A stretch of 53,921 nucleotides of DNA from the NCBI GenBank assembly GCA_903822075.1, contig CAIJNK010000016.1, positions 1 to 53,921 on the forward strand. Reading direction: 5' to 3'. Shown here piece after piece: positions 41,753 through 51,240 of this stretch. The stretch's first letter is position 1, and every line of letters begins with the position of its first letter. This stretch comes from an uncultured bacterium (GTDB taxonomy: Bacteria; Patescibacteriota; Minisyncoccia; Phycocordibacterales; GWA1-40-21). The translations under genes were made by a program, and so were the position numbers. Below the pieces are notes generated by a model. It was not told where the DNA came from. It did not search any database and worked only from the letters and a program-made list of their open reading frames with translations.

Positions 41753-42307
41753 TTAAAAATTCTTTTTTAAACGAATCTCTCGTAATATTTTCTCCGTTTT
41801 CTTGATTCGCCTGATATATTTGTACTCGCCGGAAAAAGGGGTATTAAGCCATGTTCTAACAGCGTCTTTAGCCTCCCCAATCGTTAAAAATCTGGCTCCC
41901 AAGGAAAGAATATTAGCATCATTGTGTTGTCGAGACAGTTTAATTATATTGGAATTTTGAAAAATTTTGTTACCGTAAAAAACCACCGCCCTGACATTCG
42001 GGAATTGGTTTGCCACCATCGCTTCCCCTTGGCCCGAACCGCCGATGACAATTCCTTTCACCATGTGCGGCCGATCAGACACCGCTTGGCCTACCGGTGC
42101 CACGAAGTCCGGGTAATCATCAAATTCATCGTACACATGAGCGCCATGATCAACCACCTCATAATTTAGCTTTTTCAAATAAGTAACCAACACCTCTTTC
42201 AGCTCAAAGCCGGCATGATCTGCGCCAATATGGATAATACCAGCCGAAGTCTTTTTAACTTTTGGTGCATTTACTCGGAGCTTTATTTTTTCTTTGGGAA
42301 TTAACAC
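41753..42307 (-). CDS. rpiB: Ribose-5-phosphate isomerase B
   Basis: 184 aa from a GTG at 42307. HIGADHAGFELKE, VDHGAH, GGSGQGEAMVANQ and RQHNDANILSLGAR define the RpiB/LacAB family; the GGSGxGE loop with Glu is the actinobacterial-type active site rather than the Cys type. An N-terminal extension of about 25 residues precedes the core. TATACT ends 6 nt before the GTG, supporting this start. It interconverts ribose and ribulose 5-phosphate. Confidence 0.93.
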   Translation of the reverse strand: MLIPKEKIKLRVNAPKVKKTSAGIIHIGADHAGFELKEVLVTYLKKLNYEVVDHGAHVYDEFDDYPDFVAPVGQAVSDRPHMVKGIVIGGSGQGEAMVANQFPNVRAVVFYGNKIFQNSNIIKLSRQHNDANILSLGARFLTIGEAKDAVRTWLNTPFSGEYKYIRRIKKTEKILREIRLKKNF

Positions 42308-42321
42308 CTCTTAAGTATAAC

Positions 42322-43755
42322 TTATTTACCCAGTAACTTCAAAAAAACTTCCTTTAAAACTTGCGGATTAGCCGAGCCTTTGGTGACTTTCATTCCCTGG
42401 CCAACCAAGGACATGAGTGCCATTTCCTTGCCCGCCTTGTAATCAGCGACTACTTTTGGATTATCGACAACAATCTGTTCAGCAATTTTCTGCAGTTCAC
42501 CCAAATCACTTTTCTGAAGCAAACCTTTCTCCTCGGCAATCTTTCCTGGTTCCCCGCCTTGTTCAAACATGATCTTCAAAATATCTTTAGCTCCACGGGA
42601 GGAAATCAGCCCATCAGCAATCATTCTCATGAGTTGAGCAAAGTTTTTATCTTCTACCTTTCCCAAATTTTCATTTCCCTTCATCAAACCAAGCAAATCA
42701 GAGATTATGTAATTTGATACCAATTTTATTAAGTAAGGCTCACCGTTAAAATCCTTGCAAACATTCTCAAAAAAAACACTAATGGTTCCAGGCCGAACAA
42801 ATATTTCCACATCTACCGCTTTGATACCATAATCTTTTTCATATCGCCCTCTTTTTTCCCAAGGTAATTCCGGCAATTCTTTCTTCAGATTTTCCGTGGA
42901 AAATTCTGGGATTTCGGACAGCTTGAATTTTGGCAAATCCGGATCCGGAAAATATCGATAGTCGTGAGAACTTTCCTTGAGCCTTTGAGAAAAGGTCTTC
43001 TGTTTATCCTCATCCCAGCCCCTGGTTTCTTGAATAATTTTCTCTCCCGCTTCCAGTACTTGAATATGCCGGTCAATTTCATACGCCACGGCTTTCTCCA
43101 CCGCTTTGAACGAATTGATATTTTTCACTTCCACTTTTGTACCCAATTTGTCTGTAGTACTGACCGAAATGTTCGCTTCAATCCGCATTTCACCCTTTTC
43201 CATATTGGCATCGCCGACACCTAGATATTGTAAAAGTAGTTGTAATTCGCGCGCAAAATCTGCCGTTTCCTTGCCGCTGTGAATCTCCGGCTCGGTCACA
43301 AGTTCCATCAAAGGCACACCGGCGCGATTAAAATCCACCAAGGAAAAGTCCCCCTGGTCATGGCTCGATTTGGCGGTATCTTCTTCCAAATGAATTCTCG
43401 TGATATTTATACCATTTAGCTTACCACCGATAACCAATGGATATTTATACTGGCTAATTTGATAACCCTTAGGAATGTCCGGATAAAAATAATTTTTCCT
43501 ATCCCACTCGGTAAAATCTGCCAGTTTTGCACCCAGAGCCACACCTACCTTTAATACGTTCTTGACTGCCTGTTTGTTTATGACCGGCAATGTTCCCGGC
43601 TGGCCGGTGCAGACAGAGCAAATATTCACGTCCGGCTTTTCTTCATCGGGATCATTCTGGCAGCCGCAAAACATTTTGCTCTTGGTGGCTAATTCCGCGT
43701 GGATTTCCAAGCCGATCGTGGCGGTATATTTATTTTTAACTTCATTTTCACTCAT
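42322..43755 (-). CDS. gatB: Aspartyl/glutamyl-tRNA amidotransferase subunit B
   Basis: 477 aa. YTATIGLEIHAELATKSKMFCGC at the N-terminus, CxGxPGxLP (CTGQPGTLPVIN), DYRYFPDPDLP and the C-terminal helical YqeY-like domain (about 330-477) are typical. It works with GatA and GatC to amidate misacylated Asp-tRNA-Asn or Glu-tRNA-Gln. A tRNA-Asn is at 2880-2951. GatA and GatC are not in the window. A -10-like TAGTAT lies 9 nt before the ATG. Confidence 0.97.
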   Translation of the reverse strand: MSENEVKNKYTATIGLEIHAELATKSKMFCGCQNDPDEEKPDVNICSVCTGQPGTLPVINKQAVKNVLKVGVALGAKLADFTEWDRKNYFYPDIPKGYQISQYKYPLVIGGKLNGINITRIHLEEDTAKSSHDQGDFSLVDFNRAGVPLMELVTEPEIHSGKETADFARELQLLLQYLGVGDANMEKGEMRIEANISVSTTDKLGTKVEVKNINSFKAVEKAVAYEIDRHIQVLEAGEKIIQETRGWDEDKQKTFSQRLKESSHDYRYFPDPDLPKFKLSEIPEFSTENLKKELPELPWEKRGRYEKDYGIKAVDVEIFVRPGTISVFFENVCKDFNGEPYLIKLVSNYIISDLLGLMKGNENLGKVEDKNFAQLMRMIADGLISSRGAKDILKIMFEQGGEPGKIAEEKGLLQKSDLGELQKIAEQIVVDNPKVVADYKAGKEMALMSLVGQGMKVTKGSANPQVLKEVFLKLLGK

Positions 43756-43788
43756 TATTTACCAATACTAGCATAAAATTTGCCAAAG

Positions 43789-43815
43789 AAAAATGCCGCT
43801 CCTCCCGGTGCGGCA
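43789..43815 (-). terminator. Terminator of the 105-aa orphan gene
   Basis: TGCCGC (43794-43799) and GCGGCA (43810-43815); on the minus strand the second arm is followed by TTTTTCTTT. Confidence 0.8.
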
Positions 43816-43835
43816 CCCTTAAATCCACGTTGTCT

Positions 43836-44153
43836 TCAAGTATACGGAACGAGACAGAAAATATCACGAGCCGACATCTCGTCAATCTTGATCATAGGTC
43901 GAACCAGGGTAGTCGCTGGCTCAAAACAATCGTCAAGTAAGACGAACACCTTTAGGCCAGAAATTAATGTGCCTTCAAGGTAGTTACTGTCCTCCTCGCA
44001 AACACCTTCAATATGACACAGTACCGGTTCTTTCGGCCGATGGACGCGACCGCCAATTTTCAACACATACGATCGTGAGGCTAAGTCAGTCTTATGACCT
44101 TGAGCCCATTGGTAACCAAATTTACCAACTAAGGGGTGTACACGTTGCGGCAT
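43836..44153 (-). CDS. Orphan hypothetical protein (105 aa)
   Basis: Begins MPQRVHPLVGKFGYQW, with AAAGGAG before the ATG at 44153. Probably a small mixed beta protein (SYVLKIGGRVHRPKEPVLCHIEG, ISGLKVFVLLDDCFEPATTLV). Three cysteines, not in a metal motif. No family recognised. It has its own promoter (44197-44224) and terminator, and sits between gatB and obg. Confidence 0.7.
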   Translation of the reverse strand: MPQRVHPLVGKFGYQWAQGHKTDLASRSYVLKIGGRVHRPKEPVLCHIEGVCEEDSNYLEGTLISGLKVFVLLDDCFEPATTLVRPMIKIDEMSARDIFCLVPYT

Positions 44154-44196
44154 ATTCTCTCCTTTATGTTGCTAACAAAAAATCTATTCTGCATTT

Positions 44197-44224
44197 AAAA
44201 TAACACAAAATAGAAAACATGCAA
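44197..44224 (-). promoter_or_regulatory. Predicted promoter of the 105-aa orphan gene
   Basis: Minus strand TTGCAT (44219-44224), 16-nt spacer, TATTTT (44197-44202). It overlaps the last codons of obg. Confidence 0.5.
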
Positions 44225-44229
44225 GTATT

Positions 44230-45201
44230 TTATTCGGAGCGTAAGATTTTGATCAGACTATCTTTTAAATCCTTGACTGACTGGTCATCCAGAATAGTGA
44301 CCGTGAGAATATCGGGGTTTAGCTTGCCCAGCTTTTTCTTGGCCACTTCAACGCTTTTTTTATCCAACATGTCTGTCTTGGTCAGGATGAGTACCTCTCT
44401 TTTCTCGGCTAGTTCCGGATCATAGGCTTTCAATTCCTTTCTGATTGTCTTGTAATCTGTAATCAACTTAGTACTTTCCAAGGAGAGACAGTGGAATAGA
44501 ATCTTAGTCCTCTTTATATGGCGCAAGAATTTATGACCCAGACCCTTACCCTCTGAAGCACCTTCTATAAGTCCTGGCAGGTCGGCCAGAATATACCCAT
44601 ACATATTACCAAGGGCTGGTTCAAGAGTGGTGAACTGGTAGGCACCCACTTTTGATTTGGCATTCGTCAATTCATTGATCAGGCTGGACTTGCCGGCGTT
44701 AGGCAAACCGATGAGTCCGGCATCAGCCACCAGCTCCACTTCAATATAAAAATCAAATTCCTCGCCAGCCTTTCCGGGCGTACTCTGCTCCGGGCGTTGA
44801 TTGGTGGAAGATTTAAAAGTCTCATTACCTTGTCCGCCCCGGCCCCCTTGCGCCAAAAGTTTTACATCTCCTTCCTTATCCAAAAATACCTTTCCTCCAG
44901 TTTGAATATTTGTAATAATCGAACCCACCGGAAAATCAATATACAGATCTTGACCATTGGCACCATGACAACTTTTCTTCCCACCATCCTCGCCTTTGGG
45001 CGCCGCTATTTCCTTGAGGTTCTTATAATTATTCAGAATACCAATATCCCGAATAGCCCGAGCGTAAACATCAGCGCCTTTCCCCCCATTTCCACCAGCC
45101 GGACCCATAAACTCTTTGCCTTTTTCATGCAACCATCTAACCACGCCGTTACCGCCATTACCCGCTTTGATATGTAAATTTAATTCATCAATGAATGCCA
45201 T
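44230..45201 (-). CDS. obg: Obg family GTPase
   Basis: 323 aa from MAFIDELNLHIKAG at 45201; the longer frame to 45312 would overlap the upstream gene with unrelated sequence. The glycine-rich Obg fold (GNGGNGVV, GPAGGNGGKGADVY, GGRGGQGN) is followed by the G domain: GLPNAGKSS, DLPGLIEGA, TKTD. The C-terminal OCT domain is absent, as in many small genomes. It acts in 50S assembly. It starts 1 nt after the MYG1 gene stop, so translation is probably coupled. Confidence 0.96.
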   Translation of the reverse strand: MAFIDELNLHIKAGNGGNGVVRWLHEKGKEFMGPAGGNGGKGADVYARAIRDIGILNNYKNLKEIAAPKGEDGGKKSCHGANGQDLYIDFPVGSIITNIQTGGKVFLDKEGDVKLLAQGGRGGQGNETFKSSTNQRPEQSTPGKAGEEFDFYIEVELVADAGLIGLPNAGKSSLINELTNAKSKVGAYQFTTLEPALGNMYGYILADLPGLIEGASEGKGLGHKFLRHIKRTKILFHCLSLESTKLITDYKTIRKELKAYDPELAEKREVLILTKTDMLDKKSVEVAKKKLGKLNPDILTVTILDDQSVKDLKDSLIKILRSE

Positions 45202-45202
45202 T

Positions 45203-46108
45203 TTATTTTTTATGATTAATTGCCGCTTCGGCCAATTTGATTGCCCCGGCCATAGACTCCGCGCCGGCAAAAATACCTTTATTCCGACAGAAAAAAGCAT
45301 CCGCCACGCCACTTATTTTAATAAACTCTTCATCCTTTTTCCCCCACCAGGCTTCCGGGAAATTCTTTCTTGGCTCATACGTGTCTTCATCTTTTTCGAT
45401 CGTCGTCGCTCGCCACCTCTTGCCATCCTTATCCTTATAAACAATGAAAAGCGGTTCCGGATATTTATAAAGAAGGGTCTTGGGCAGGTATTTTTCAGCA
45501 AAAACAATTATTTTTTTATCCGACGTATTGTGATAAATATCCGCCACCAGACCTTCCGCTTCCATAATATCCTTGGTGATTTTTATTTCCCGCAAAAGCA
45601 CGGCTTTGGCAAACTCCACCGCCTTTAAAAAAATACTGTCTATCTCCGAAAAATCTTCTTTCCAGGTCGGTCTCATGGCATAGATGGCGTCCGTCAGCAT
45701 GAATGGTTTTATTTCTGAATCCGTCTTGCCACACAAATCAACACCGCAATCATCGGCATCTATCGCTGCCACCAGTTTTTTATCAAAAATATCTGCCACT
45801 TTTTTTGAGCTGCAAATTTTCTCGCCATATTCCTTCCAAACGAGTCCAAAAGCGGAATATGTGATTTTATCATTTCTCATGCCGGCACCACCTTCTTGAT
45901 GATGATCAAACCAGCCTTTGCTCGGATTATATTCAAAGCCATAATCAACCACGAAATCCGCCCTTGAATAGACTTTTTCATCCCTGGTTCTGACTACTTT
46001 TATTTTTCCATCATAAAGAATGGATAAAACAGCCACGGAAAAAACGTCATCCGGGTGAAAATTCCCGTCATGGACCGCGACAATTTTTTTATTTTTTAGC
46101 CAATTCAT
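45203..46108 (-). CDS. MYG1 family protein (DHH-like phosphoesterase/exonuclease)
   Basis: 301 aa. VAVHDGNFHPDDVFSVAVL (about 10-28), ADFVVDYGFEYNP, GWFDHHQEGG and IDADDCGVD are the metal-binding blocks of the MYG1/UPF0160 family, related to DHH phosphoesterases; the human protein is a 3'-5' RNA exonuclease. The family is widespread in eukaryotes and scattered in bacteria. The start overlaps the upstream membrane protein gene by 20 nt, and obg follows after 1 nt. Confidence 0.9.
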   Translation of the reverse strand: MNWLKNKKIVAVHDGNFHPDDVFSVAVLSILYDGKIKVVRTRDEKVYSRADFVVDYGFEYNPSKGWFDHHQEGGAGMRNDKITYSAFGLVWKEYGEKICSSKKVADIFDKKLVAAIDADDCGVDLCGKTDSEIKPFMLTDAIYAMRPTWKEDFSEIDSIFLKAVEFAKAVLLREIKITKDIMEAEGLVADIYHNTSDKKIIVFAEKYLPKTLLYKYPEPLFIVYKDKDGKRWRATTIEKDEDTYEPRKNFPEAWWGKKDEEFIKISGVADAFFCRNKGIFAGAESMAGAIKLAEAAINHKK

Positions 46109-46505
46109 CTTTTAGTGTTGAAATCTCTTTCATGATCAAATCCAGCTTGAGATCAAGCTTCTTTATTTTCGCTTCCTCATCTTGAACTTCACCTTCTGTT
46201 TTGTCCGTAATTTTCTTTTCTTTTTTTAAGCCGGAAATCACAATTCGCTCTCCAATAAAACTAGACACAAAAAGTCCGGTTAAAAGCAAGATTATGGATG
46301 TCCAAATTATCGTGATAGGCTCATAGAAAAACCAACCCCAAAAACCGCCTTTTACCATCAAAATATCGGCGCTATGCCAAATACCACGCCAAAAGAGGAT
46401 GACCATTGCTCCACCAATCAAGGCATAAACAATGGATCGGTGGCTCAGTCTGACCCTGACTCGGTCCTCGAGTCTATCAAAAAATTGCACAAGTGAAGTA
46501 AACAT
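46089..46505 (-). CDS. Membrane protein with C-terminal coiled coil (138 aa)
   Basis: Two transmembrane helices (about 27-43 and 66-86) separated by a Trp-rich loop (GGFWGWFFYEP), then a charged coiled coil (about 95-138: KKEKKITDK...EEAKIKKLDLKLDLIMKEISTLKDELAKK). No family recognised. It is the first gene of the membrane protein-MYG1-obg operon; its last codons overlap the MYG1 start. Confidence 0.8.
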   Translation of the reverse strand: MFTSLVQFFDRLEDRVRVRLSHRSIVYALIGGAMVILFWRGIWHSADILMVKGGFWGWFFYEPITIIWTSIILLLTGLFVSSFIGERIVISGLKKEKKITDKTEGEVQDEEAKIKKLDLKLDLIMKEISTLKDELAKK

Positions 46506-46555
46506 TATTTTACTTAAATTAAGGCTTATACAAGGCTATGATAACACAAAAAACC

Positions 46556-48067
46556 TTACTTTAAAAGGGATTTACCGGTCATAGATTTTGGCTGGAAAAG
46601 GCCCAAAGTTTCTAGAATAGTGGGAGTGATATCGGCAAGCGTGCCATTTTTCACTTTCTTAGATTTATCGGTCATGATAAAAGGCACCGGACTCAAAGTA
46701 TGCGCCGTGTGTTTCTTACCGGTCTCGGCATCCACGTTGATTTCCGCATTACCATGATCGGCGGTAATGAAAGCCACGCCGCCTTTTTGTAAAAGAACCT
46801 CAATGACTCTTTTTAATTCCGCATCCACTTTTTCCACCCCAGCAATTATCGCCTCCCTGTTCGCCGTATGCCCCACCATGTCAGCATTGGCAAAGTTAAT
46901 GAAAATAAAATCGGTGCCTTTATTTATTTCCTCAATCGCTTTGTTAGCAATTTCTTCCGCCATCATTTCCGGCGCCAAATCATGAGTCGGCACATCCTTC
47001 CGGCTCGGCACCAAGATATGTTTCTCGCCAGCATACGGTTTTTCTTCCCCGCCATTCAAGAAATAAGTGGCGTGAGCAAACTTCTCCGTCTCAGCCACAT
47101 GCGCCTGGGTCAAACCAGCCTTGGATATTTCCTTGGCCAGAGTGGTTTCAATTACGGTCGGCTCAAAAGCCACCGGACAATCAAAAGTTTTATCATACTG
47201 GGTCATGGTGCCAAACAAAATATTTTTATCTTTCGCAAATTCCATTATTTTCTGTGACAGCATCCTGGCCCGATCCGCCCTGAAATTCCAAAAGAAAACC
47301 GCATCATTCTCTTTTATCAATTCTTTCTGTCCATCTTTATTTAAGAAAACTACTGGCTCAAAAAATTCATCATTTTTATCTTTGGTATAAAGCAACTCTG
47401 CAACAGCCGAAGCTTTTTGATTACCAGCTTGCATACCTTCACCTTTAAAAATAGCCGCCTCCGACAAGGCAATTCTATCCCAATTATTACTTCTATCCAT
47501 CCCGTAATAACGACCAGCCATGGTGGAAATAAAACCGATTCCTATTTCGGAAATATCTTTTTCCAATTTTTCCAAATACTCCGCCGCACTCTGTGGTGAA
47601 GTATCACGTCCATCGGTAAAGGCATGGATCGCCACTCTTCGTAATCCAAATCTTTTAGCCGCTTTCAAAATTTCCAATAAATGACCTCCGTACGCATGCA
47701 CTCCACCAGGACCAATCAATCCAGGTAAATGTAGAGTGGAATTATTTTCTTTAACATGTTGGAAAAGTTTTAAGAAAGTATTATTTGTATCAAACTCTCC
47801 TTTATCAGCAGATTGACTGATTCTTAGCAAATCGGTAAAAATTACTTTTCCGGCCCCTATGGTCGTATGTCCAACCTCGCTTGTGCCCATCTGACCTTCT
47901 GGGAGCCCTACAGCCAGGCCGGAAGCCTCTAGTAGTGAATGTGGATATTCGCGCCATAACTGGTCAAAAAAGGGCGTTTTAGCCTCCGCTATCGCATTAT
48001 CCTTCTTCTCCTCCCGATATCCCCAACCATCAAGGACAATTAAAGCGATTTGTTTTTTATTTTCCAT
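46556..48067 (-). CDS. gpmI: 2,3-bisphosphoglycerate-independent phosphoglycerate mutase
   Basis: 503 aa. Alkaline phosphatase-fold metal motifs: LDGWGYRE with Asp13, GQMGTSEVGH with the nucleophile Ser63 (usually GNSEVGH), HAFTDGRDT, and the C-terminal NADMVGHT and TADHGNAE. It interconverts 3- and 2-phosphoglycerate with two Mn ions. TATAAT ends 8 nt before the ATG (leaderless). Eno lies upstream on the same strand, but an orphan unit (48169-48795) separates the two glycolytic genes. Confidence 0.98.
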   Translation of the reverse strand: MENKKQIALIVLDGWGYREEKKDNAIAEAKTPFFDQLWREYPHSLLEASGLAVGLPEGQMGTSEVGHTTIGAGKVIFTDLLRISQSADKGEFDTNNTFLKLFQHVKENNSTLHLPGLIGPGGVHAYGGHLLEILKAAKRFGLRRVAIHAFTDGRDTSPQSAAEYLEKLEKDISEIGIGFISTMAGRYYGMDRSNNWDRIALSEAAIFKGEGMQAGNQKASAVAELLYTKDKNDEFFEPVVFLNKDGQKELIKENDAVFFWNFRADRARMLSQKIMEFAKDKNILFGTMTQYDKTFDCPVAFEPTVIETTLAKEISKAGLTQAHVAETEKFAHATYFLNGGEEKPYAGEKHILVPSRKDVPTHDLAPEMMAEEIANKAIEEINKGTDFIFINFANADMVGHTANREAIIAGVEKVDAELKRVIEVLLQKGGVAFITADHGNAEINVDAETGKKHTAHTLSPVPFIMTDKSKKVKNGTLADITPTILETLGLFQPKSMTGKSLLK

Positions 48068-48112
48068 AAGCCACCATTATACTTTTTATTTAAATTTTCT
48101 CAATAGAAAACA

Positions 48113-48155
48113 GCTCGTTCATTCTATCTACTGGTTTGTAGAAGAACGAACGAGC
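48113..48155 (-). terminator. Long terminator hairpin of the 208-aa orphan gene
   Basis: GCTCGTTC (48113-48120) and GAACGAGC (48148-48155), extended by inner TTCT/AGAA and CTAC/GTAG pairing; on the minus strand followed by TGTTTTCT. Confidence 0.8.
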
Positions 48156-48168
48156 CGTTATGACCGAT

Positions 48169-48795
48169 TTACATACGAAATGCGTACCAACAATTCTTGT
48201 CACGACAGATGGGAAAAGCCATCAGTTGTGCGTCACGAATCGGGTCGCTCCACCAAACACTGCATGCGTGACGACGCCCTTCGAAACTACAGCCTGTAGT
48301 AGCCACGACGTACACTGGCGAATCGTGCGTCTGAATATTATGTTGCAACTTCGGATACAGTTCACCGAGAGCAAAGACTTCGCGCGGAACCGTGTTCCTC
48401 AGTTTGGCCCAGCGCGCCCAGACCATTGCCTTAACCCAACTTCCATCGTTCGACGGATAATTTAAGAGGACAATATATTCCTCGACGATCCTAGTGGTAC
48501 CAGTTGCTGGATAAAGACCGCCAACTTTCATAATATCGTTCTCTCTGGAAGTGTCTGAGGCACCAGCATTCACCGCCTCTTGCCAGTTACGATTGGACTG
48601 ATATCTGATACGAAACGTGTGAAGCTGTGCGCCTGGTGGTGCTATCGCTTCAATAGCTTCGATTTTGATCCGATCCAGGGTAAGACCAGCATACTTATCC
48701 AGCCACACCTGAAACTCCTCGCGACTGACGCCCTTCGCAATCGCCATCGTTCTTAGTGATTCCACCTGAGCCGAGGTCACAAGCTTTTTGCTCAT
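48169..48795 (-). CDS. Orphan hypothetical protein (208 aa)
   Basis: Start at 48795 (MSKKLVTSAQVES): AAGGAG lies 6 nt upstream, while an ATG two codons earlier would abut it directly. The N-terminus is helical (about 7-50, ending LTLDRIKIEAIEAI), followed by a longer mixed domain with aromatic residues and four to five cysteines near the end. No family recognised. The gene has the best -35/-10 promoter in the window and an unusually long, strongly structured leader, so it is probably regulated. Confidence 0.72.
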   Translation of the reverse strand: MSKKLVTSAQVESLRTMAIAKGVSREEFQVWLDKYAGLTLDRIKIEAIEAIAPPGAQLHTFRIRYQSNRNWQEAVNAGASDTSRENDIMKVGGLYPATGTTRIVEEYIVLLNYPSNDGSWVKAMVWARWAKLRNTVPREVFALGELYPKLQHNIQTHDSPVYVVATTGCSFEGRRHACSVWWSDPIRDAQLMAFPICRDKNCWYAFRM

Positions 48796-48975
48796 GATCA
48801 TCTCCTTATGTTATGTCCCCTTACAGCCCCGAAAAAATCGGCACCATAAGCAGACAGGTTTCATTGAGCTAAACTACCGCTCGGCAGTCATAGCGGAAAA
48901 GTTTCAAACAGATTAAAACCTTTCAGCTATGACCGCCGTTTTCGCAAGTATTTTAAGGTTCTTTATCTACCCCCT
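48796..48975 (-). promoter_or_regulatory. Long structured 5' leader of the 208-aa orphan gene
   Basis: The mRNA should start near 48970, leaving about 175 nt. A long hairpin spans 48883-48937: GGCGGTCATAGC pairs with GCTATGACTGCC (with one G-U), and beyond a 1x1 mismatch GAAAGGTTT pairs with AAACTTTTC (one G-U), loop 11 nt. A second small stem CCGA/TCGG lies near 48827-48841, just ahead of the SD. The rest of 48796-49153 holds the promoter and the eno 3' hairpin; I see no gene there. Confidence 0.6.
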
Positions 48976-49004
48976 ATTATACACCCATCAAATATAGAAG
49001 TCAA
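48976..49004 (-). promoter_or_regulatory. Strong sigma70-type promoter of the 208-aa orphan gene
   Basis: Minus strand TTGACT (48999-49004), 17-nt spacer, TATAAT (48976-48981). Confidence 0.85.
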
Positions 49005-49032
49005 TACTTTTCCCGTTTCGTCAAATACGCCG

Positions 49033-49065
49033 AACGGCTCAACGGTAGGGTCCCGTTGAGCCGTT
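49033..49065 (-). terminator. 13-bp perfect hairpin downstream of eno
   Basis: AACGGCTCAACGG (49033-49045) and CCGTTGAGCCGTT (49053-49065) around a 7-nt loop. No T run follows on either strand, so it may protect the eno 3' end rather than terminate. An 11-nt part of it also occurs in the eno leader. Confidence 0.6.
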
Positions 49066-49153
49066 TAAGTAGTCTTATTTTAAGACATATTTCTTACCCC
49101 GCCTTTCTTAGGAGGGGTCGGCTTCTGAGCCGGGGGTGGTTCGATGAGGTTGA

Positions 49154-50566
<1,413 letters not shown>

Positions 50567-50635
50567 TTATAAAAAGTAAGACGCTATTCTAGCATAAAAA
50601 TTAGGAAAAAATAAACAAATGACAATTCAAAAGAA

Positions 50636-50678
50636 AACAGCGTTTCTTGTCAATCTTTTTCTGACAAGAAACGCTGTT
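50636..50678 (-). terminator. 17-bp perfect terminator of the 150-aa orphan gene
   Basis: Arms at 50636-50652 and 50662-50678 pair perfectly over 17 bp around a 9-nt loop; on the minus strand the stem is followed by TTCTTTT. Confidence 0.93.
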
Positions 50679-50684
50679 ATTTGT

Positions 50685-51137
50685 TCAAGCCAACAAACGT
50701 CTGGCAATTTCGTCTGCCACCCGGTAGTGCTCGTTGTTCAGGAAGTGCCTCCTGGTAAGTAACACATCGGCATTGGTAGGCTTTGACCCACTAATAGTGA
50801 GGTCAACAGTAACCGTAACGCCATTACACACAAAGATGCAGTCATAACCTCGGCAATCAAGGCAGGTACCAACGCAATTCAGAACACGCAAATCATGTTT
50901 CGCTTTGCCGAGTCTCCCCGCCACATGATTAAAGACGGCTTTAATCAGTTTGGTTTTAGGATTCTTAGCATCCCACCCGCCAAGCCTAGACTGGAGCCTC
51001 GACACCCAGCGCACTCCGTCCTCAAACGGTACCTTCCTCCAATTACGACGGTACTTGTGTGGTACTTCTGCAAACGACAAACCCATGGTCTCAACCTCAA
51101 ACGCATCGCCAGTTACAGCTCTAACTATCACGATCAC
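50685..51137 (-). CDS. Orphan hypothetical protein (150 aa)
   Basis: Taken from the GTG at 51137 with GGGG a few nt upstream; an internal ATG at 51086 with GAGG 8 nt upstream is a real alternative. Segments: YRRNWRKVPFEDGVRWVSRLQSRLG (basic helix), VLNCVGTCLDCRGYDCIFVCNG with four cysteines in CxxC...CxxxxC spacing that could bind metal, then VTVTVDLTISG and a helical end. No family recognised. It has a near-consensus promoter (51179-51207) and a very strong terminator. Confidence 0.68.
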   Translation of the reverse strand: MIVIVRAVTGDAFEVETMGLSFAEVPHKYRRNWRKVPFEDGVRWVSRLQSRLGGWDAKNPKTKLIKAVFNHVAGRLGKAKHDLRVLNCVGTCLDCRGYDCIFVCNGVTVTVDLTISGSKPTNADVLLTRRHFLNNEHYRVADEIARRLLA

Positions 51138-51178
51138 CCCATCTGTTGAATGTTTAGAGAACGAAATTATCTGCCTAT

Positions 51179-51207
51179 ATTATATTCTCATCGAAACAGA
51201 CATTCAA
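51179..51207 (-). promoter_or_regulatory. Sigma70-type promoter of the 150-aa orphan gene
   Basis: Minus strand TTGAAT (51202-51207), 17-nt spacer, TATAAT (51179-51184); leader about 35 nt. Confidence 0.82.
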
Positions 51208-51240
51208 AGAAGTTATCCACTTTCTCAAATTTAGAAAACT

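Noticed and set aside
45202-45312. Longer start of obg
   Set aside because: It would overlap the end of the MYG1 gene in another frame and adds no Obg-like sequence.
49080-49090. ATG TCT TAA mini frame after a GGGG stretch downstream of eno
   Set aside because: Two codons only; no evidence of a function.
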